DNA of 64,000 bases, from positions 69,378,857 to 69,442,856 of the forward strand of contig JBANSL010000017.1 in NCBI GenBank assembly GCA_037127255.1, read 5' to 3'. The notes under the pieces were generated by a model that searched no databases, was not told where the DNA came from, and saw only the letters and a program-made list of their open reading frames with translations. Position 1 is the stretch's first letter; each line of letters starts with the position of its first letter. This document shows positions 13,077-24,378 of this stretch, piece after piece. Source of the stretch: Persicaria tinctoria (Eukaryota > Streptophyta > Magnoliopsida > Caryophyllales > Polygonaceae). The translations under genes were made by a program, and so were the position numbers.

Positions 13077-13539
13077 GGCTTTATGTGCAGTTTGCATGGC
13101 GAGCATGTATGGGCAAGTTTGATAATTAATTAGGGAAGTTGGAAATAATTAAATAATTCGGTTGGGGGGTCCTTTTGCAAGTTTAGATTAATGAATTTCA
13201 TAGATGGAATGTACGTAGACTCATAATCACGTACTGTCCTCCATTACATAAAATTGTATTCTCCACAATCCAATCCAAATGGACATACCCCCCAGTCCCC
13301 ACCCCTCCTATAACTACAGTTATTAAGTGCCATGACATGGGGGTTGATCCACTGCATTCAATTATCATTGACGTTGAAGTCACAACCATTGACGTTGAGA
13401 ATCAGATAGGTTGATGGAGTTGGGGAATGGGGACGATATGGTAGAAGAAAGGGATATCGATCTTCTCTCGGCCACAATATGTAAATATTTCATAATAATA
13501 AAAAGGATTAAAGTGCAATATAGTGTATAAACCGACCAT

Positions 13540-13810
13540 CACTAGTACAGAAAGCCGGTTTTACCTCGGTTCCGTGTGCAAGTTTTATCACGGTTCTGAA
13601 CCGAGGTAAAAGTGGTTATGGTAAATCTGTTTACCACGTGAACAGAACCGTGGTAAAACTGTCCACCCGTGGTAAATCTGCCCGTAGTTTTTAGCCTTGT
13701 GAACCGTGATAAATGTGTAAACCGTGGTAAATAGGTCATGTGGTAATTGTGTTTTGAACAGTGGTAAATTGTTGAACCGAAGTAAATATGTATTGTGATA
13801 ATTTTTACCT
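13540..13810. mobile_element. CACTA (En/Spm) terminus with subterminal repeats
   Basis: Starts CACTAGTACAGAAAGCCGG, a typical plant CACTA end. It is followed by at least eight variants of ACCGTGGTAAA / TTTACCTCGGTT in both orientations, the usual subterminal transposase-binding arrangement. I could not find the opposite TAGTG end with certainty, so the right border is open. A coiled-coil fragment at 17943 and a gene fragment at 14685 may belong to the same element. Confidence 0.65.
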
Positions 13811-13825
13811 AATTATTATATATAG

Positions 13826-13896
13826 TAGCCTATGCGGGATTTGAACCCACGTCTTTGTGTATAAACACATCGTTCTACCATTTGAGCTAATATGCT
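13826..13896 (-). pseudogene. tRNA-like relic
   Basis: Read on the minus strand it has an A-box-like TTAGCTCAAATGGTAGA and a B box GGTTCAAATCC. The acceptor stem pairs at 6 of 7 positions and the T arm fully. The D stem has a mismatch and the anticodon arm is about two bases short, with no proper seven-base loop. A functional tRNA is therefore unlikely; it is a tRNA pseudogene or the head of a tRNA-derived SINE. Confidence 0.6.
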
Positions 13897-14684
13897 TAAA
13901 TAAAATAATGGTATAATTTTAAAATGGGTATTAAGAAAATCAAATCCGCAAGTGCATGCAAGGAATCACAAGCTAAACTTTCATCTGTAGCACATTAAGA
14001 AGTCAAAGTGTCAAACTGCAATCAGATCGCATAATCCTAATCCAAAATGAAAATATATAAAATATAACTGGAAACATTTCTAAGAACTTCCAGTTCTATC
14101 CCTCAGAAAGTGAATATGACATTAACACATAAATATACCAGAATTGAAGTTCCACAACTTGACAACCCATATGAATTAGTGCAATCGCATCAGACTCATG
14201 GAACTTTTACATTTTCATTTTTTTTAATTATACATGAGACTCAACACATGCACTGCCATGATAATTTAAATCTATGAACAAATTTTTGAAAACAATATTA
14301 TGCCACTGATCTTATCTTTAGGGAAAGAATTGGGTAAATTAGCTGAAGTCTACTAAAGAACAAAAATATATACTGTCAACTAATAAAAAGATCACCAGCA
14401 AAATCAGTAATTTGCTTTCCAAGCACTTAAAGCAAGAAAAAAAAAACTGCAAGAAAAGGATGCCCTAAGCAAATCTAAATTGGACTAGGACCTATTCACT
14501 ACATCTCGGTAGAAGTGCCTAAGTGGTTTCTAAGCATTCAAGATATCGAAAACTTGCATTCTAAGATCCAAATGTTGTACGCAATAAAGCAAACTCCACA
14601 TTGTAAAGTATAAATGTATAATAGAAGAACCTCGTGGAGGTAGGCTGAAGCAAACAATAACTATTAGTGTGCATTTGAAAATAC

Positions 14685-15067
14685 CTCCAGTGATTAGTTT
14701 CTTGTTCCTCTTTCTTTGAGGTTGATGAGAAGATGGCTTCACACTAGCTTTTGCAGCTTCACTATTCAATCTTCCTAGAGCAGGATCAACATTAAGTCTT
14801 CTACTCAGGTCACTGTATGCTTCAGGCACATCATCAAGTGAAGCTGACATTAGTTTTTGGAGAGATTTTAGAGGCCCAAATTTCCTGCAAAGTTTCTGAT
14901 AGCATCAAAGCTGCTTCATGAGCAGTCTCATCCCCTTCGATTTTATATACCTAACTTATAAGCACTCTTAATTGAAGAAATAAAATTCATACCACCATCT
15001 TTTCTCTTAGAGCACGAATAGGCACACGAGGAGTCCTTTTCCTTACAGGAAACATGAAGCTAACATC
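14685..15067 (-). pseudogene. Fragment resembling ALWAYS EARLY (LIN9/DREAM-type) genes
   Basis: Two exon-like blocks can be read on the minus strand. Block A (15067-14993, 25 codons) is preceded by AG and followed by GT and includes KRTPRVPIRALREK. Block B starts at 14950 in the same phase after an AG, includes DETAHEAALMLSETLQ, and meets a stop after about 30 codons. The neighbouring frame continues with SLDDVPEAYSDLSRRL and ends at a GT donor after 14685. A frameshift therefore separates the halves of block B. The KRTPRVP word followed by a D/E-A-H-E-A-A-L segment recalls plant ALWAYS EARLY proteins, chromatin and cell-cycle regulators; this is from memory of the family, not a search. No further exons were seen. 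It may be a captured or decayed fragment inside a CACTA element. Confidence 0.4.
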
Positions 15068-15069
15068 CT

Positions 15070-16072
15070 AAACATCAAATAAACTTATTATAGTTCTTAT
15101 GTAAATAAACCTCAAGTACATTCACCATAAAAAAAAATCTAAACCTTAACGAAAATCATTTTGATACAAAACTATGTGAAAAAAAATGGCATGGATTTAA
15201 TTATGTGAATCATAAAACACTCAAGAAAACACAAGAAATTCCACTCAAATCTTAAGTTTACTAGCTTGGATCGAAAGAAAAAGTACAGTTAAGATTGAAT
15301 CCATAATCCAACTTTGAAGTTACAGTAAGGTTCATAAAGATAAAGGTTTAAATGTTTGTTTCCATGTTCTAAGTATCCAAAATTCACATAAATAACAAAA
15401 TTTAGGAGAAATAGCCAAACTGATCTTAGTATGTTATTTACTAGTTGATTAAAAAATCTTTTATTTACAGTAATAAATGATGGCACTGCTACAATTTTAA
15501 TCATGTTAACCTAACAATTACTACTCCAACTATAACAATGTGATGATTTTATTTATTACTGAGTATATGTTTTGTTGTTCACACTTAACAACCATTTAAT
15601 AGCCATCACAAATAAAAATAGAGATTAGTACACATGATCTCAAGGGAAGAAAAAAAAATCTCAAACATAGTACAGTCAGATGCGGTGTAGCGGGCTGGTC
15701 GATCGACTTTGGCAATACTCCACGAAAACTAGCATCCTGATTAAAGAAAACAACAATATGGGCTTGCACATCTACATGAAAGTGACACTATTACATGTCT
15801 ATTAAATCACACCGGCAAAGAGCATTCTTATAAATAGTTGAAAACAAAACTCTACTATTTTTTAGGAGGAAATACGTGCGAACCAAAACTCCCAGCAATG
15901 GAGGAAATAAATCCCAACTCTACTGTCATTCGATATCATCAAGCCTCGATATGAGATCCACTTATTTATCCATTTATTCGGGTTTTCATCCATATATTCG
16001 GAGTGCATTATTAATGGTTGCCATAAATCAAATTCTAGCAATGGATCCCTACCACCTATCAACAAAGCTTTC
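15070..16072. other. Noncoding stretch
   Basis: A-rich, intron-like sequence with no supported gene. A 67-codon minus-strand frame at 15862-16065 has no recognisable family. The stretch ends at the target site of the hAT element that starts at 16081. Confidence 0.5.
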
Positions 16073-16156
16073 TACATTCTCAGGGCCGGACCTGAGGCGA
16101 GGCCCAACAGGCCATCGTCTCAGGCCCAATTAGCCCAGGGGGCCTGTAATCCCGTG

Positions 16157-16184
16157 TATGTATGTATGTATGTATGTATGTATG

Positions 16185-16250
<66 letters not shown>
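16157..16250. repeat. (TATG)n followed by (TA)n microsatellite
   Basis: About eight TATG units run into about 30 TA units inside the hAT element. Frames through it on both strands are artefacts. Confidence 0.95.
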
Positions 16251-16255
<5 letters not shown>

Positions 16256-16788
16256 AAAAAGCAGATACCACATTACTGGCACTGACAAGCACGCTGATGG
16301 AAAAAAAAGAAAGAAAGGGCATCCTCTTCTGAATGCTGCGTTCCAGCAAAATAAAAAAAAGTGAACAATATGAGGGTACCTTCTTCTGGGCAGTTCGAGA
16401 GGGTGATGCCGCCGACATCCATTCACAGTTCCCTCACCGCCCACCGGCATCCAGGGGCCAAGCTATACCTCTCGGCGTCGGCCTCTCCCTTACTCCCTCC
16501 AACGCATCCTGAGTGCCAGCCTCCTTCAATCCTTCCTCCTGTCGCCGTCTTCCGTCTTCAATCCATTCTCCTGTTGCCGTATTCCTAATGTCGCCGTCTT
16601 CCTCTTGAATTTATTAAGACAAAATCCATTCTTCCAAGGTCTGATTGCGAAATCAGGTATATTTTCTTTAATTTCATCCTAGGTTGTTGGGATTATTTGG
16701 AATCCGTATGTAACTTTTAGTTTTAGTATACCTAGCGTTTTGGAATTAGGAATTTGGAATTGAATTGGTCGGATTTAGGATTTGAATT

Positions 16789-17413
16789 TGTTTTGAATTT
16801 AAGATTGAATTTGGAGGATTTATGAATGGAATTGTGTATGACAAATAGCATATGTGGCACCTGAGAGGTTGTTTTGAATTTAAGATTGAACTAGTATAGT
16901 TCCCGCGCCATGGCGCGATTTTTAAAAAATAAATTGATATTATATCATTTAATAAAATATTATTTAAATATTTTGAACTAAACATATAAAAACAAACTCA
17001 TAGAAGTAAGATATAGTAAGCTCAATCAAGATGGACTCCATTGTGATAGTATCGAATATTTGCAAATAGACATAAGTTTATATTAATTTAATATTTTGAA
17101 TTAAACCCATTCATTATTTTAAAGATGAAAATCAATTGGAAAAATTAAAAAGGGGGGAGAAAAATTATTAGTTAAAAATAAGAGAATTAAAGTAAAGAGA
17201 GAATTAAACTAAAAGAAAAAAGAAAAAAGGATAATTAAATTAAATGAAAATTAAAATTAAAGAGAAAAATAAGATTGGTCAAAACTCCTAAAATCCCTCT
17301 AAGTGTGACACGTCAGCCTAAACTCTTTTAAATTAAGAGTTTATATAGATATAGATTTGGAGGATTTATGAATGGAACTGTGTATGACAAATAGCATATG
17401 TGGCACCCGAGAG
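16789..17413. repeat. About 80-bp tandem duplication, second copy split by a Helitron
   Basis: The block from TTTAAGATTGAATTTGGAGG through GCATATGTGGCACCTGAGAGG (16799-16868) recurs with few changes. The second copy is cut after AAGATTGAA at 16890 and resumes with TTTGGAGG at 17356. The uncut first copy is therefore the empty target site for the Helitron. Confidence 0.85.
16891..17355 (-). mobile_element. Non-autonomous Helitron
   Basis: On the minus strand it begins TCTATATCTATATAAA after an A. It ends with a GC hairpin (CGCGCCATGGCGCG) about ten bases before CTAG, which is followed by T. Insertion between A and T without target duplication is typical of Helitrons and is confirmed by the unoccupied duplicate at 16801-16817. 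It is 465 bp, AT-rich and has no helicase gene. Confidence 0.85.
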
Positions 17414-17942
17414 GAATCCTCTGTCATTGCTCATGCCCAAGTTCAGGAATTGAATTGTGTCTTACTAGTGTTTTTATAAGTTGCAAGGAACTTTGACCTC
17501 TAGATAGATAGATGCAAAAACTCTCAACGCTTTTAGATCCTTACAATTTCTTCCTGATTTGTAGTACTAATTAGGATTTTAATCTAGGAATTAGGATAAT
17601 TTTTCTTTGTCCGTATCAATTCAATTGAAATCTTTGTTGAAATGGTTTTTGGCATGAGAAAACTATTTCAAAAATAATTTATATATTCTACCATAGCTTA
17701 TGCATATACGGTATAGTAAACTCGTAGTGGGGCCCAATTTTAAAATTTCACCTCAGGCCGTTAAAAACTTAGGTCCGGCACTGTACATTCTACAACAAGT
17801 TGAGATGGGTTCAGAGGTTACAGGGAATGCTTTTTTTTTTGGTGCTGATAGTATATTAGATGGGTTCAGAGGCTACAAGGAACGTTTCTAATCGTATATT
17901 AGATGCAACTGCTTTTGATGTGAGCAAGAATTCTATCAATGT

Positions 17943-18100
17943 TCAGTCCATTTGTGCTTGAAGGGTTGCATTAGTCGCATTGGCCTCGCTTATGGCAGTT
18001 GCACTAGCTTGTTGCATCTCAGCCGGCCATCTGGCAGCGGAGTTCCATTATCTCATCCTCCATCTTCTTGTTCTCACGTTGTCTGCTGAGGAAAGTATGT
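17943..18100 (-). pseudogene. Coiled-coil transposase C-terminus fragment (Ptta/En/Spm-like)
   Basis: The minus strand reads RENKKMEDEIMELRCQMA, then after one extra G (frameshift) EMQQASATAISEANAT and ends QAQMD-stop at 17943. A basic and acidic heptad-like helix followed by an alanine- and glutamine-rich tail is typical of the C-terminus of plant Ptta/En/Spm transposase-like proteins. Only this tail is seen. It could belong to the CACTA element whose end lies at 13540. Confidence 0.35.
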
Positions 18101-18896
18101 TCTGGTTCCAAATCAAATTCTATCAGCTGGTTCTGGGAACGTCTCCCTTGTCACATAAACTTGAGACAGAAATACAAATCAAATAGTAAGGGGGGGGGGG
18201 GAGGGCTAACACTCATGCCGGTTAGAAACAAAATTAGCATAAATGAAATCTCCCAAGCAAATGACGTCAATTTGTTTAAAGGGTTTCCTTATCAATCAAT
18301 TGAATTTGTAATAAAGACCCCGCTAGAGTATAAGAAGTCAGGTTCACCCTCAAGGAAGTTGTTAGTGTTGTTTCCATTAATCCTAGACCAAGTATAAGCA
18401 GAAGATTTTGAATATAGGTTTGTTGTAGGGTTGTATAGCAAAAAGAACAGGTTTTGTAATCAATTTTAGAAAGAATTATTCCAGAGCTAGGGATCCCTGC
18501 AACAACAATCATATGCAATAATTATCAACAAATATATTATTGTTTCAGACTCAGCCTGTAATCAAAAGAAATCGATTCAACTTTCTCTAATTTCCCTTAA
18601 AACCATACTGTGATCCCAAATTACATCCTAATAGCAGCAGAAATCAAGCGTCATTTACTCGATTTCACTCTCCGCTTGTATATAAAATTTTTGGTCCATC
18701 TTTCCTGTTCTTTTCTTCAAATTTCCGATGAGATCTGCACCTTTCTCTTGAACCCTAAATATCGAAATTTAAGTCTAAGGGGGAACCAGACCCCGCGTCG
18801 GGGTACCTCTCAACCTACATGATGAACAAAGTGATGATTAGTTGAACAATCTGTCAACCAATTCTTCTTATTCTTCTTCTTCTTCTTCTCTCTCTC
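18101..18896. other. Noncoding flank and pyrimidine tract
   Basis: A poly-G run near 18189-18201 and low-complexity sequence; no gene supported. From about 18861 it becomes a CTT/CT-rich tract in which the solo LTR is inserted. Confidence 0.5.
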
Positions 18897-21816
18897 TGTA
18901 ACGGCCCGGGATTATGATTCCCGAGTTACGTTTCGAGGGATAAAACCCCTCGTTAGGATCTTGCGCCCCGAGTACAGGTTGAAGGTTTGAAATTCTATCC
19001 TAACATTTTAAAGTGGGATTTCATACCCAAAATTCGAAGGGATCGTTGGAATCCCCGGGGAAGTCCCCTGTACCTGTCATAAGTCTAAGCATGAAAAACC
19101 AACAGTCATGCAAATAGTAGAATCAAGGTGTAATACAAGAGGGTGACACGGCAGAGCCGAGTCAAAATCAAATCAATAAGCGTATTTATCAAAATTTAAT
19201 ATACAATGTTAGTGGAGTTAAACCATTTCTTTGAGATCGCCCAAGAGAGTTCCCACGTCACGGAAACAAGGAATAATCATGCTGCAAAACAAACTTAAAA
19301 AAAAATGTATGCGGGGCGGTGTCAGATCGAAGCCCTACGCAATATAATCCCAAACAAGCAGACATATACACACGCTAGTCCTAATAAAGATGCTTCTAGA
19401 TGCAAGGCGGAATATTAACACACTAGCATGGTCCTAAGATCAAGTGCATAAATATAATAAGGCCTTAGCACCGAATACCAAGTGGTATATCCTTCTCCTA
19501 CCTCCACCCCCTTCCGATAGGGCGGAGACTGGCCAGCTCGTGAATGCATTCCATATAATCGGGTGGCACGCATGCCCAACCCGTATCCACAATAAAGCCC
19601 GCAGGCATCTCATAATATAAGGAAGCTCATGACTCGATTGACTCAGGACGGGACCCGATGAGACTAGGTCGTCCTATAACCCTATCAATGACTCTAGTTA
19701 CTTCACAGATAACGGCCGTTCTGTTTACAAAAGCAATGAGTAAACGAATGCTCAATCATGAGTGCAATCCTAGCATGATACTACATGACATGCTTTATTA
19801 TGAATGCAAGCACCTAGTATGCACATGGCTACAAGCAGGGAGATCTCTTTTCGAATCTGAGTGAGCTCATATAGGAACTCACCTGGCTATGCAGAACAGC
19901 ATAATAGAAGATTCGGCATACACCAATCATAATCACAATTTATCACCTAGATACATATCAGAACACATATATGAGTCTACATCTAGCCACTCAATCACAT
20001 AAACACACGTCATTCAATAAGTATAACCACATCATAATCATCATCTCATCAAGTTCAACCACTCATCATGTTGCCACATTCCATAAGACCACATCATGTA
20101 TTCACCACAGTATATCCGCAATAATAATCCGCATATCACATATATCAAGTTCATCATTTTCATCATATCTCGAAAGCATAAATTAACGATACACAAGTCT
20201 AACACTTCATCATGCCATTAGTCAATCACCAATCATGATATTAGTCAACCATTCACATCAACCATGCTAGTTAGTCACCGATCACATAATTCCCGAGTTA
20301 GTCCTGAAACCGCTTTAAAATCCGAATCAACTAGTTAGAAATTCCGATCCTTGAAAACGCTCATCAAATTCCTTTTTCAATTTAATCCCGAGAATATACT
20401 TTTAAATCTCTAAGTCTCAATAATAATATTATTATATAATATTTTAAATACCATTTTCTTTTAAACACTCTCATAAAATATTTTCAAATCCCTTAAAAAT
20501 CCCAACCATTTTTATTTTATAAAATCAGCCCCTTTGAAATTGACAAAACCGACCCCTTTATTTATAAAATCCAAAATCGACCCTCCTTATTCTATTAATT
20601 ACCAAACCGAGCTCTCATTTCCTTAAACCCCAACCAAATCCCCCATTTCTCAATTTTTCTTAAGACTTCTAGGAATATGTTAGAGCAAGGATTGAACATA
20701 AAAAAAAATCGAGGTTTGAACGGATTCCTCACCCAAGTTCCTTCTTTTCCTTCGGTTTGCTCGTGAAGCTTCATCCGGGCTCCGATTGGACTCGTTCTTG
20801 CGCAAGGGTGCCTAGGATTGTTAAATGGTGTTAAAGGTGTGAACTTTGAGTTAGTATGAGGTGGAAGGAGGAAAAAACGAGTTGTTACCTTCTTGAATCC
20901 GAAAATAGCAAGTTTGAGTCTCCTAGGGCTTCTCGGGGCTTCTCCGGCTTCTCCGGGTTGTTGGGGCTTCTTCTTCCACTTTGAGGACCTCATAGGGAAG
21001 CTAAGGGAGATGTTGTTGCTGCTCATGGAGGGAGGAAGAGAAAAGGAGCTTGCTTTGTCTTGCTTTGAGCTCAAGAGGTGGAATGGAGCTCTTTTGGCAT
21101 GTAATGGAGGAGGGAGTTGAAGGGGATGATGAAGTAGGAATGTTGTGGGGAGGAGTTGAGCACGAAATGGTGTGTTAGGGCTGCTGGAATTCTCAGCAAT
21201 GGAGGAGGAAAAAGGTGAAAGAAAGAAGGAGAAAGGATAAGGTTCCTTGGGAGCTTTTTGGATAAGGCTTGTGTTTGATTTTTGTGTGGTGTGTTGGTTG
21301 AGCCAAATCTGATTTTTGAAGAGAAAAAGGAGGCATGGGAGAGGGCTGAAATGGATGGGGCTAAAAGGAGGGACATGGAGCTTGTCTCCTTGGCTACTTT
21401 GGGTATGGTCAAAGATGGGAGATGGAAAAGCAAAATGGGGGTGTTTGGCTTCTTTGGGTAAGGAGGAAGCTTCCTTTGTATTTCAAATTGGCTCCATGGG
21501 GACCATTGTAGGGCTGAGATTTCGGATCCCCATGGGAGAATGAGACAAGATGTGGTCCCGAAAGCGATAGTTTGAATTTCCGACGCTAGATCCCGATGTT
21601 AGTTTCCCAAATCCCGCTCTTTCCTTCGCGAAATTAGAATTTAAAATCTGAGAATCGAGGTTGCCATGTTAGTTCTCAAAATTTTATTTAGGTCGAAAAT
21701 CCTCTTTGAGAGTTCTAAAATCCAAATTAGCGAGTTTTCCGTTCAATTCCGCTTTTAAATTCATTTTGTTTTTCCTTTTTCCGAAAAACTAAGATTTAAA
21801 AATCCGAGCCTTTACA
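18897..21816 (-). mobile_element. Solo LTR related to the LARD LTR
   Basis: On the minus strand it starts TGTAAAGGCTCGG and ends CCCGGGCCGTTACA. It matches the 2965-bp LTR at 7355 at both ends and in the middle (for example 19655-19870 against the complement of 980-1200), with many substitutions and indels. It is 2920 bp. CTCTC flanks both sides (18892-18896 and 21817-21821), as expected for a 5-bp duplication, although the CT-rich target weakens that evidence. No internal region remains, so it arose by LTR-LTR recombination. It is much older than the LARD. Confidence 0.87.
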
Positions 21817-21930
21817 CTCTCTCTCTCTCTCTCTCTCCCTCCCAAATTCACCTCTCTTCTTCGACGATCCCCCGCCCGGTGGTTCCCTATCCTTCGATCG
21901 CAGATTTGGTTTGGGAGGCTTGGGGATGAC
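21817..21930. repeat. (CT)n tract and leader-like sequence
   Basis: The tract continues the pyrimidine run broken by the solo LTR (18861-18896). It is followed by C-rich sequence such as a plant 5' leader might have. No reading frame can be tied to it. Confidence 0.5.
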
Positions 21931-22421
21931 TAGGGATGGAAGCAGAAAGTTTTGAGCGAGGGGTCACCATATATAGTCGTAAACAATAAGATCGAGAAAA
22001 AAGTAGTAAAACACACAACATGTTCGATAATAAAAACTAGTGTCAAACGATATTACAAACTAGTGTCAAACGATATTACAAACTACTACAAATATATATA
22101 AAATGAAAATAAGGATATAAAACGCAATAAATAAACATTATATTCTTAACATGTAATGATATATAAAAAAAATTAAACTTGCGTAACTTCTTACCAAATT
22201 CTCAAAATAAGTAATATCTATGGGTTCAAAGCTCTCGAGATTAATTACAATATGTGAATGCCAATTTAAGTAAAATATAAAAGTATTATATTATATTGAA
22301 ATAAAATTAAAGTGATTAATACTTATATAATTTTCAAACATTCATAACTTTTTTACTCAGATGTCGGATTATAACGTATTATACATCAAAACGAATCTAT
22401 CAACCCCTAGCTCCGTCTCTC
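21931..22421. mobile_element. hAT-like MITE
   Basis: GGGATGAC flanks both sides exactly (21923-21930 and 22422-22429). Left end TAGGGATGGAAGCAGAAAG and right end CTAGCTCCGTCTCTC are imperfect inverted repeats. The 491-bp interior is AT-rich and noncoding, with one local 20-bp tandem repeat near 22035-22080. Confidence 0.75.
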
Positions 22422-22603
22422 GGGATGACGAACTTTCAAACATTGGAACTGAAATTTAAAAAAACCGCAATTGATGCGTACTTCGATCCTCGAAGGAAAA
22501 ACAAAACTGAAAATCAAATAAGGGAAATGATTTATGATTTGGCCCTTGGCCCATTGGGCTTCCTATACATAAGTACATACGTATGTTCTTGCTCTGTGTC
22601 GGC

Positions 22604-23428
22604 CAGGGCCGTCCAATCAATTTTGGAGGCTCGGGTCATAATTTTATAAATTATAAATTTTATATGTAATTTTTTAAAATTTTTATATCTTAAGGATGAG
22701 TATGTAAAAAAAATTTAGATTTTTTTGTTGATATTTAAGGAAAATTATAGAAAACTCTTTAAAATAAGTATTTTTAACAAAATCACCGGTAAAATTTATA
22801 TTAAAAATTTTATACAAAATGTTTTAATCCATAGTACAGATTAAGTACGCAAGCTATATTTATCAATCTTTTGCTTTATAAAATTTATAGTTATGCAATT
22901 AAAAATAATTTATATACTGCAAGTTTAAATTTGTGCATTTGATTTTAAACACAAAACCCTAATGTTTTTCTATATATGTATTCTAAAACTCCTTGAAACA
23001 TGTTATTTCATCCAATTCAATTAATATAAATATAGCTATGACCATGAAGCTTTTTTTCTTGAATGTCCATGTTAATAAAACTAAAATTGTTCATGGATGA
23101 CATAATTATAAAATGAAGCTAAAAGATTAGTTGTATTTAAATTTGAATTAATAATTTAATACTCTATGACTTGATGAAATTTATTGAGGCCACCAATAGA
23201 AAAAAAAGGTTAGAATGTTGAGAGTTGTGCTAAATCTGGGATTCGAACCCGTGACCTTAAGAGAACATGCATGTCACATAGCAATTCAACAACCACCACG
23301 CCAACAAACACTTGTGTTAATTTTAAAAATGTTTTATTATATATATTAAATTTAGTAAAAAATGAGGTCCCGTAAAATCGGAGGCCCAGGGCAGTCACCC
23401 GCCTTGCCCTCCCCAAGGGCCGGGCCTG
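22604..23428. mobile_element. hAT element with near-perfect 8-bp duplication
   Basis: Left end CAGGGCCGTCC, right end AAGGGCCGGGCCTG. The flanks are GTGTCGGC (22596-22603) and GTGTCGGT (23429-23436). The GGAGGCCCAGGGC block near the right end recalls the 16081 element, so they may be related. 825 bp, no transposase; it carries a tRNA-derived SINE-like segment near its right end. Confidence 0.8.
23220..23310 (-). mobile_element. tRNA-derived SINE-like segment
   Basis: On the minus strand GGCGTGGTGGTTG resembles an A box. It is followed about 45 bases later by GGTCACGGGTTCGAATCCC, a good B box. This spacing and the words match the tRNA-like head of plant SINEs. An A-rich stretch lies on the 3' side (near 23200). 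Target duplications were not resolved. Confidence 0.5.
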
Positions 23429-23934
23429 GTGTCGGTTTAGTTCGAATCGTTCAAATATTGGACGAATCATTTGGTTATAATTATAATCACTTGTAAAATA
23501 TTTAATTAAAAATTTTATAAGATATTTAAAATAACTTATACCTTATAAATCAGGTTAAATTTGATGAATATCCATTTTTCATGTCAAAATTAAGTAAATG
23601 TCCACTTTTTTACATAATTAAGTAAATGTCCATTTTTTCCAAAAATACCCATCATTCCCATCCCTAACCCTTCTCCCTTTGACCATTTATAATTTTAACA
23701 TTGACTAGTCAACATTGATCATTCCGGTCAACGCCTGCATTTGGTGACAATTTTTTGGTGACAGTTGAATATATTTTTCTGGTGACAGTTTAATTGTGAA
23801 AATTATTTTGGTGACAATTGATTCTTTGTGACATTTTATTTTTTCCCGGTGACAGTTAGGGAAAAATGTTTTCTAGTGACAATTGATTTTTTTTTCTTGT
23901 GATAATTGTTGGTGACAAAAAAAATTGGGTGACA

Positions 23935-24378
23935 GGAAATCTTGTTGGCGTTTTGTTCGAGCAGCTTGCGGTTCTGCTTCCGATGTTTTTAGGAGGTCTT
24001 CTGCTTGGCTGGAGGGCTTGGAGTTTGGAGTCGGGACTGGCAGGGGTCGAGGTGGTGCGCTCAGGGTGACTCCGTATTTGGGATAGAGTTTCCTTGGAGT
24101 TCGTCTGCACTACCCACAAGAGATAAAGTCCTGCTGTACCGCTGGCCCGCGGTGCCACTGTTCGGTGGTGCTTGGCTTCTTTCTTCGGCGGCTTCTTCAG
24201 TTTTCTTGGGAGTTGGTCTTCTTTAGTCATCTTGTTGTAGAGCTTTTTTCTGCTTGTTTCATTTCGTTTGTTTTCTGTATTGTTAGGTTGTACGCTTGAC
24301 GGTTCGCCGTCTGCCGACTTTGTCAGCCTCTCGATGAGTCAGGCCTGTCTGACCATCGAAATTTTACCTAAAAAAAAT
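23935..24378 (+). mobile_element. 5'-truncated non-LTR retroposon inside the MULE
   Basis: AAAATTGGGTGACA occurs exactly at 23921-23934 and 24379-24392, flanking a GC-richer insert that ends in an A-rich tail (24370-24378). Target duplication plus tail identifies a non-LTR insertion. The 3' half is T-rich, like a plant LINE 3' untranslated region. A 73-codon frame (24005-24226) has no recognisable domain. Confidence 0.75.

Larger units (their letters stand above)
11480..13450. repeat. Segmental duplicate of the P450-upstream region
   Basis: This stretch aligns in the same orientation with about 29830-32330, directly upstream of the CYP96-like gene. Shared blocks include the AACATAGCTTTTTATAATAT region, the TAGAACCAAACAG region, the GATCGAAGCAAAGTTCTATT region, and the TTGATAATTAATTAGGG region at 13118. 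It is interrupted by two long (TA)n tracts. No P450 exon lies next to this copy; the LARD and the Tourist MITE sit where a gene body would be expected. The coding part, if it existed, is lost or left of the window. Confidence 0.75.
16081..17783. mobile_element. hAT element with 8-bp target duplication
   Basis: Left end CAGGGCCGGACCTGAG and right end CTTAGGTCCGGCACTG are inverted repeats (14 of 16). TACATTCT flanks both sides (16073-16080 and 17784-17791), an exact 8-bp target duplication. The 1.7 kb interior has no transposase. It contains a TATG/TA microsatellite, a GC-richer 16380-16600 block, a tandem duplication and a Helitron (16891-17355). It is a non-autonomous element that later took other insertions. 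Confidence 0.88.

Noticed and set aside
12900..13133. Frames of repeated Y-I residues
   Set aside because: Translations of the (AT)n tract on both strands.
13826..13896. Functional tRNA gene
   Set aside because: The anticodon arm lacks a seven-base loop and the D stem has a mismatch; kept only as a relic.
16080..16450. Three overlapping frames around 16160-16420
   Set aside because: Created by the TATG/TA microsatellite inside the hAT element.
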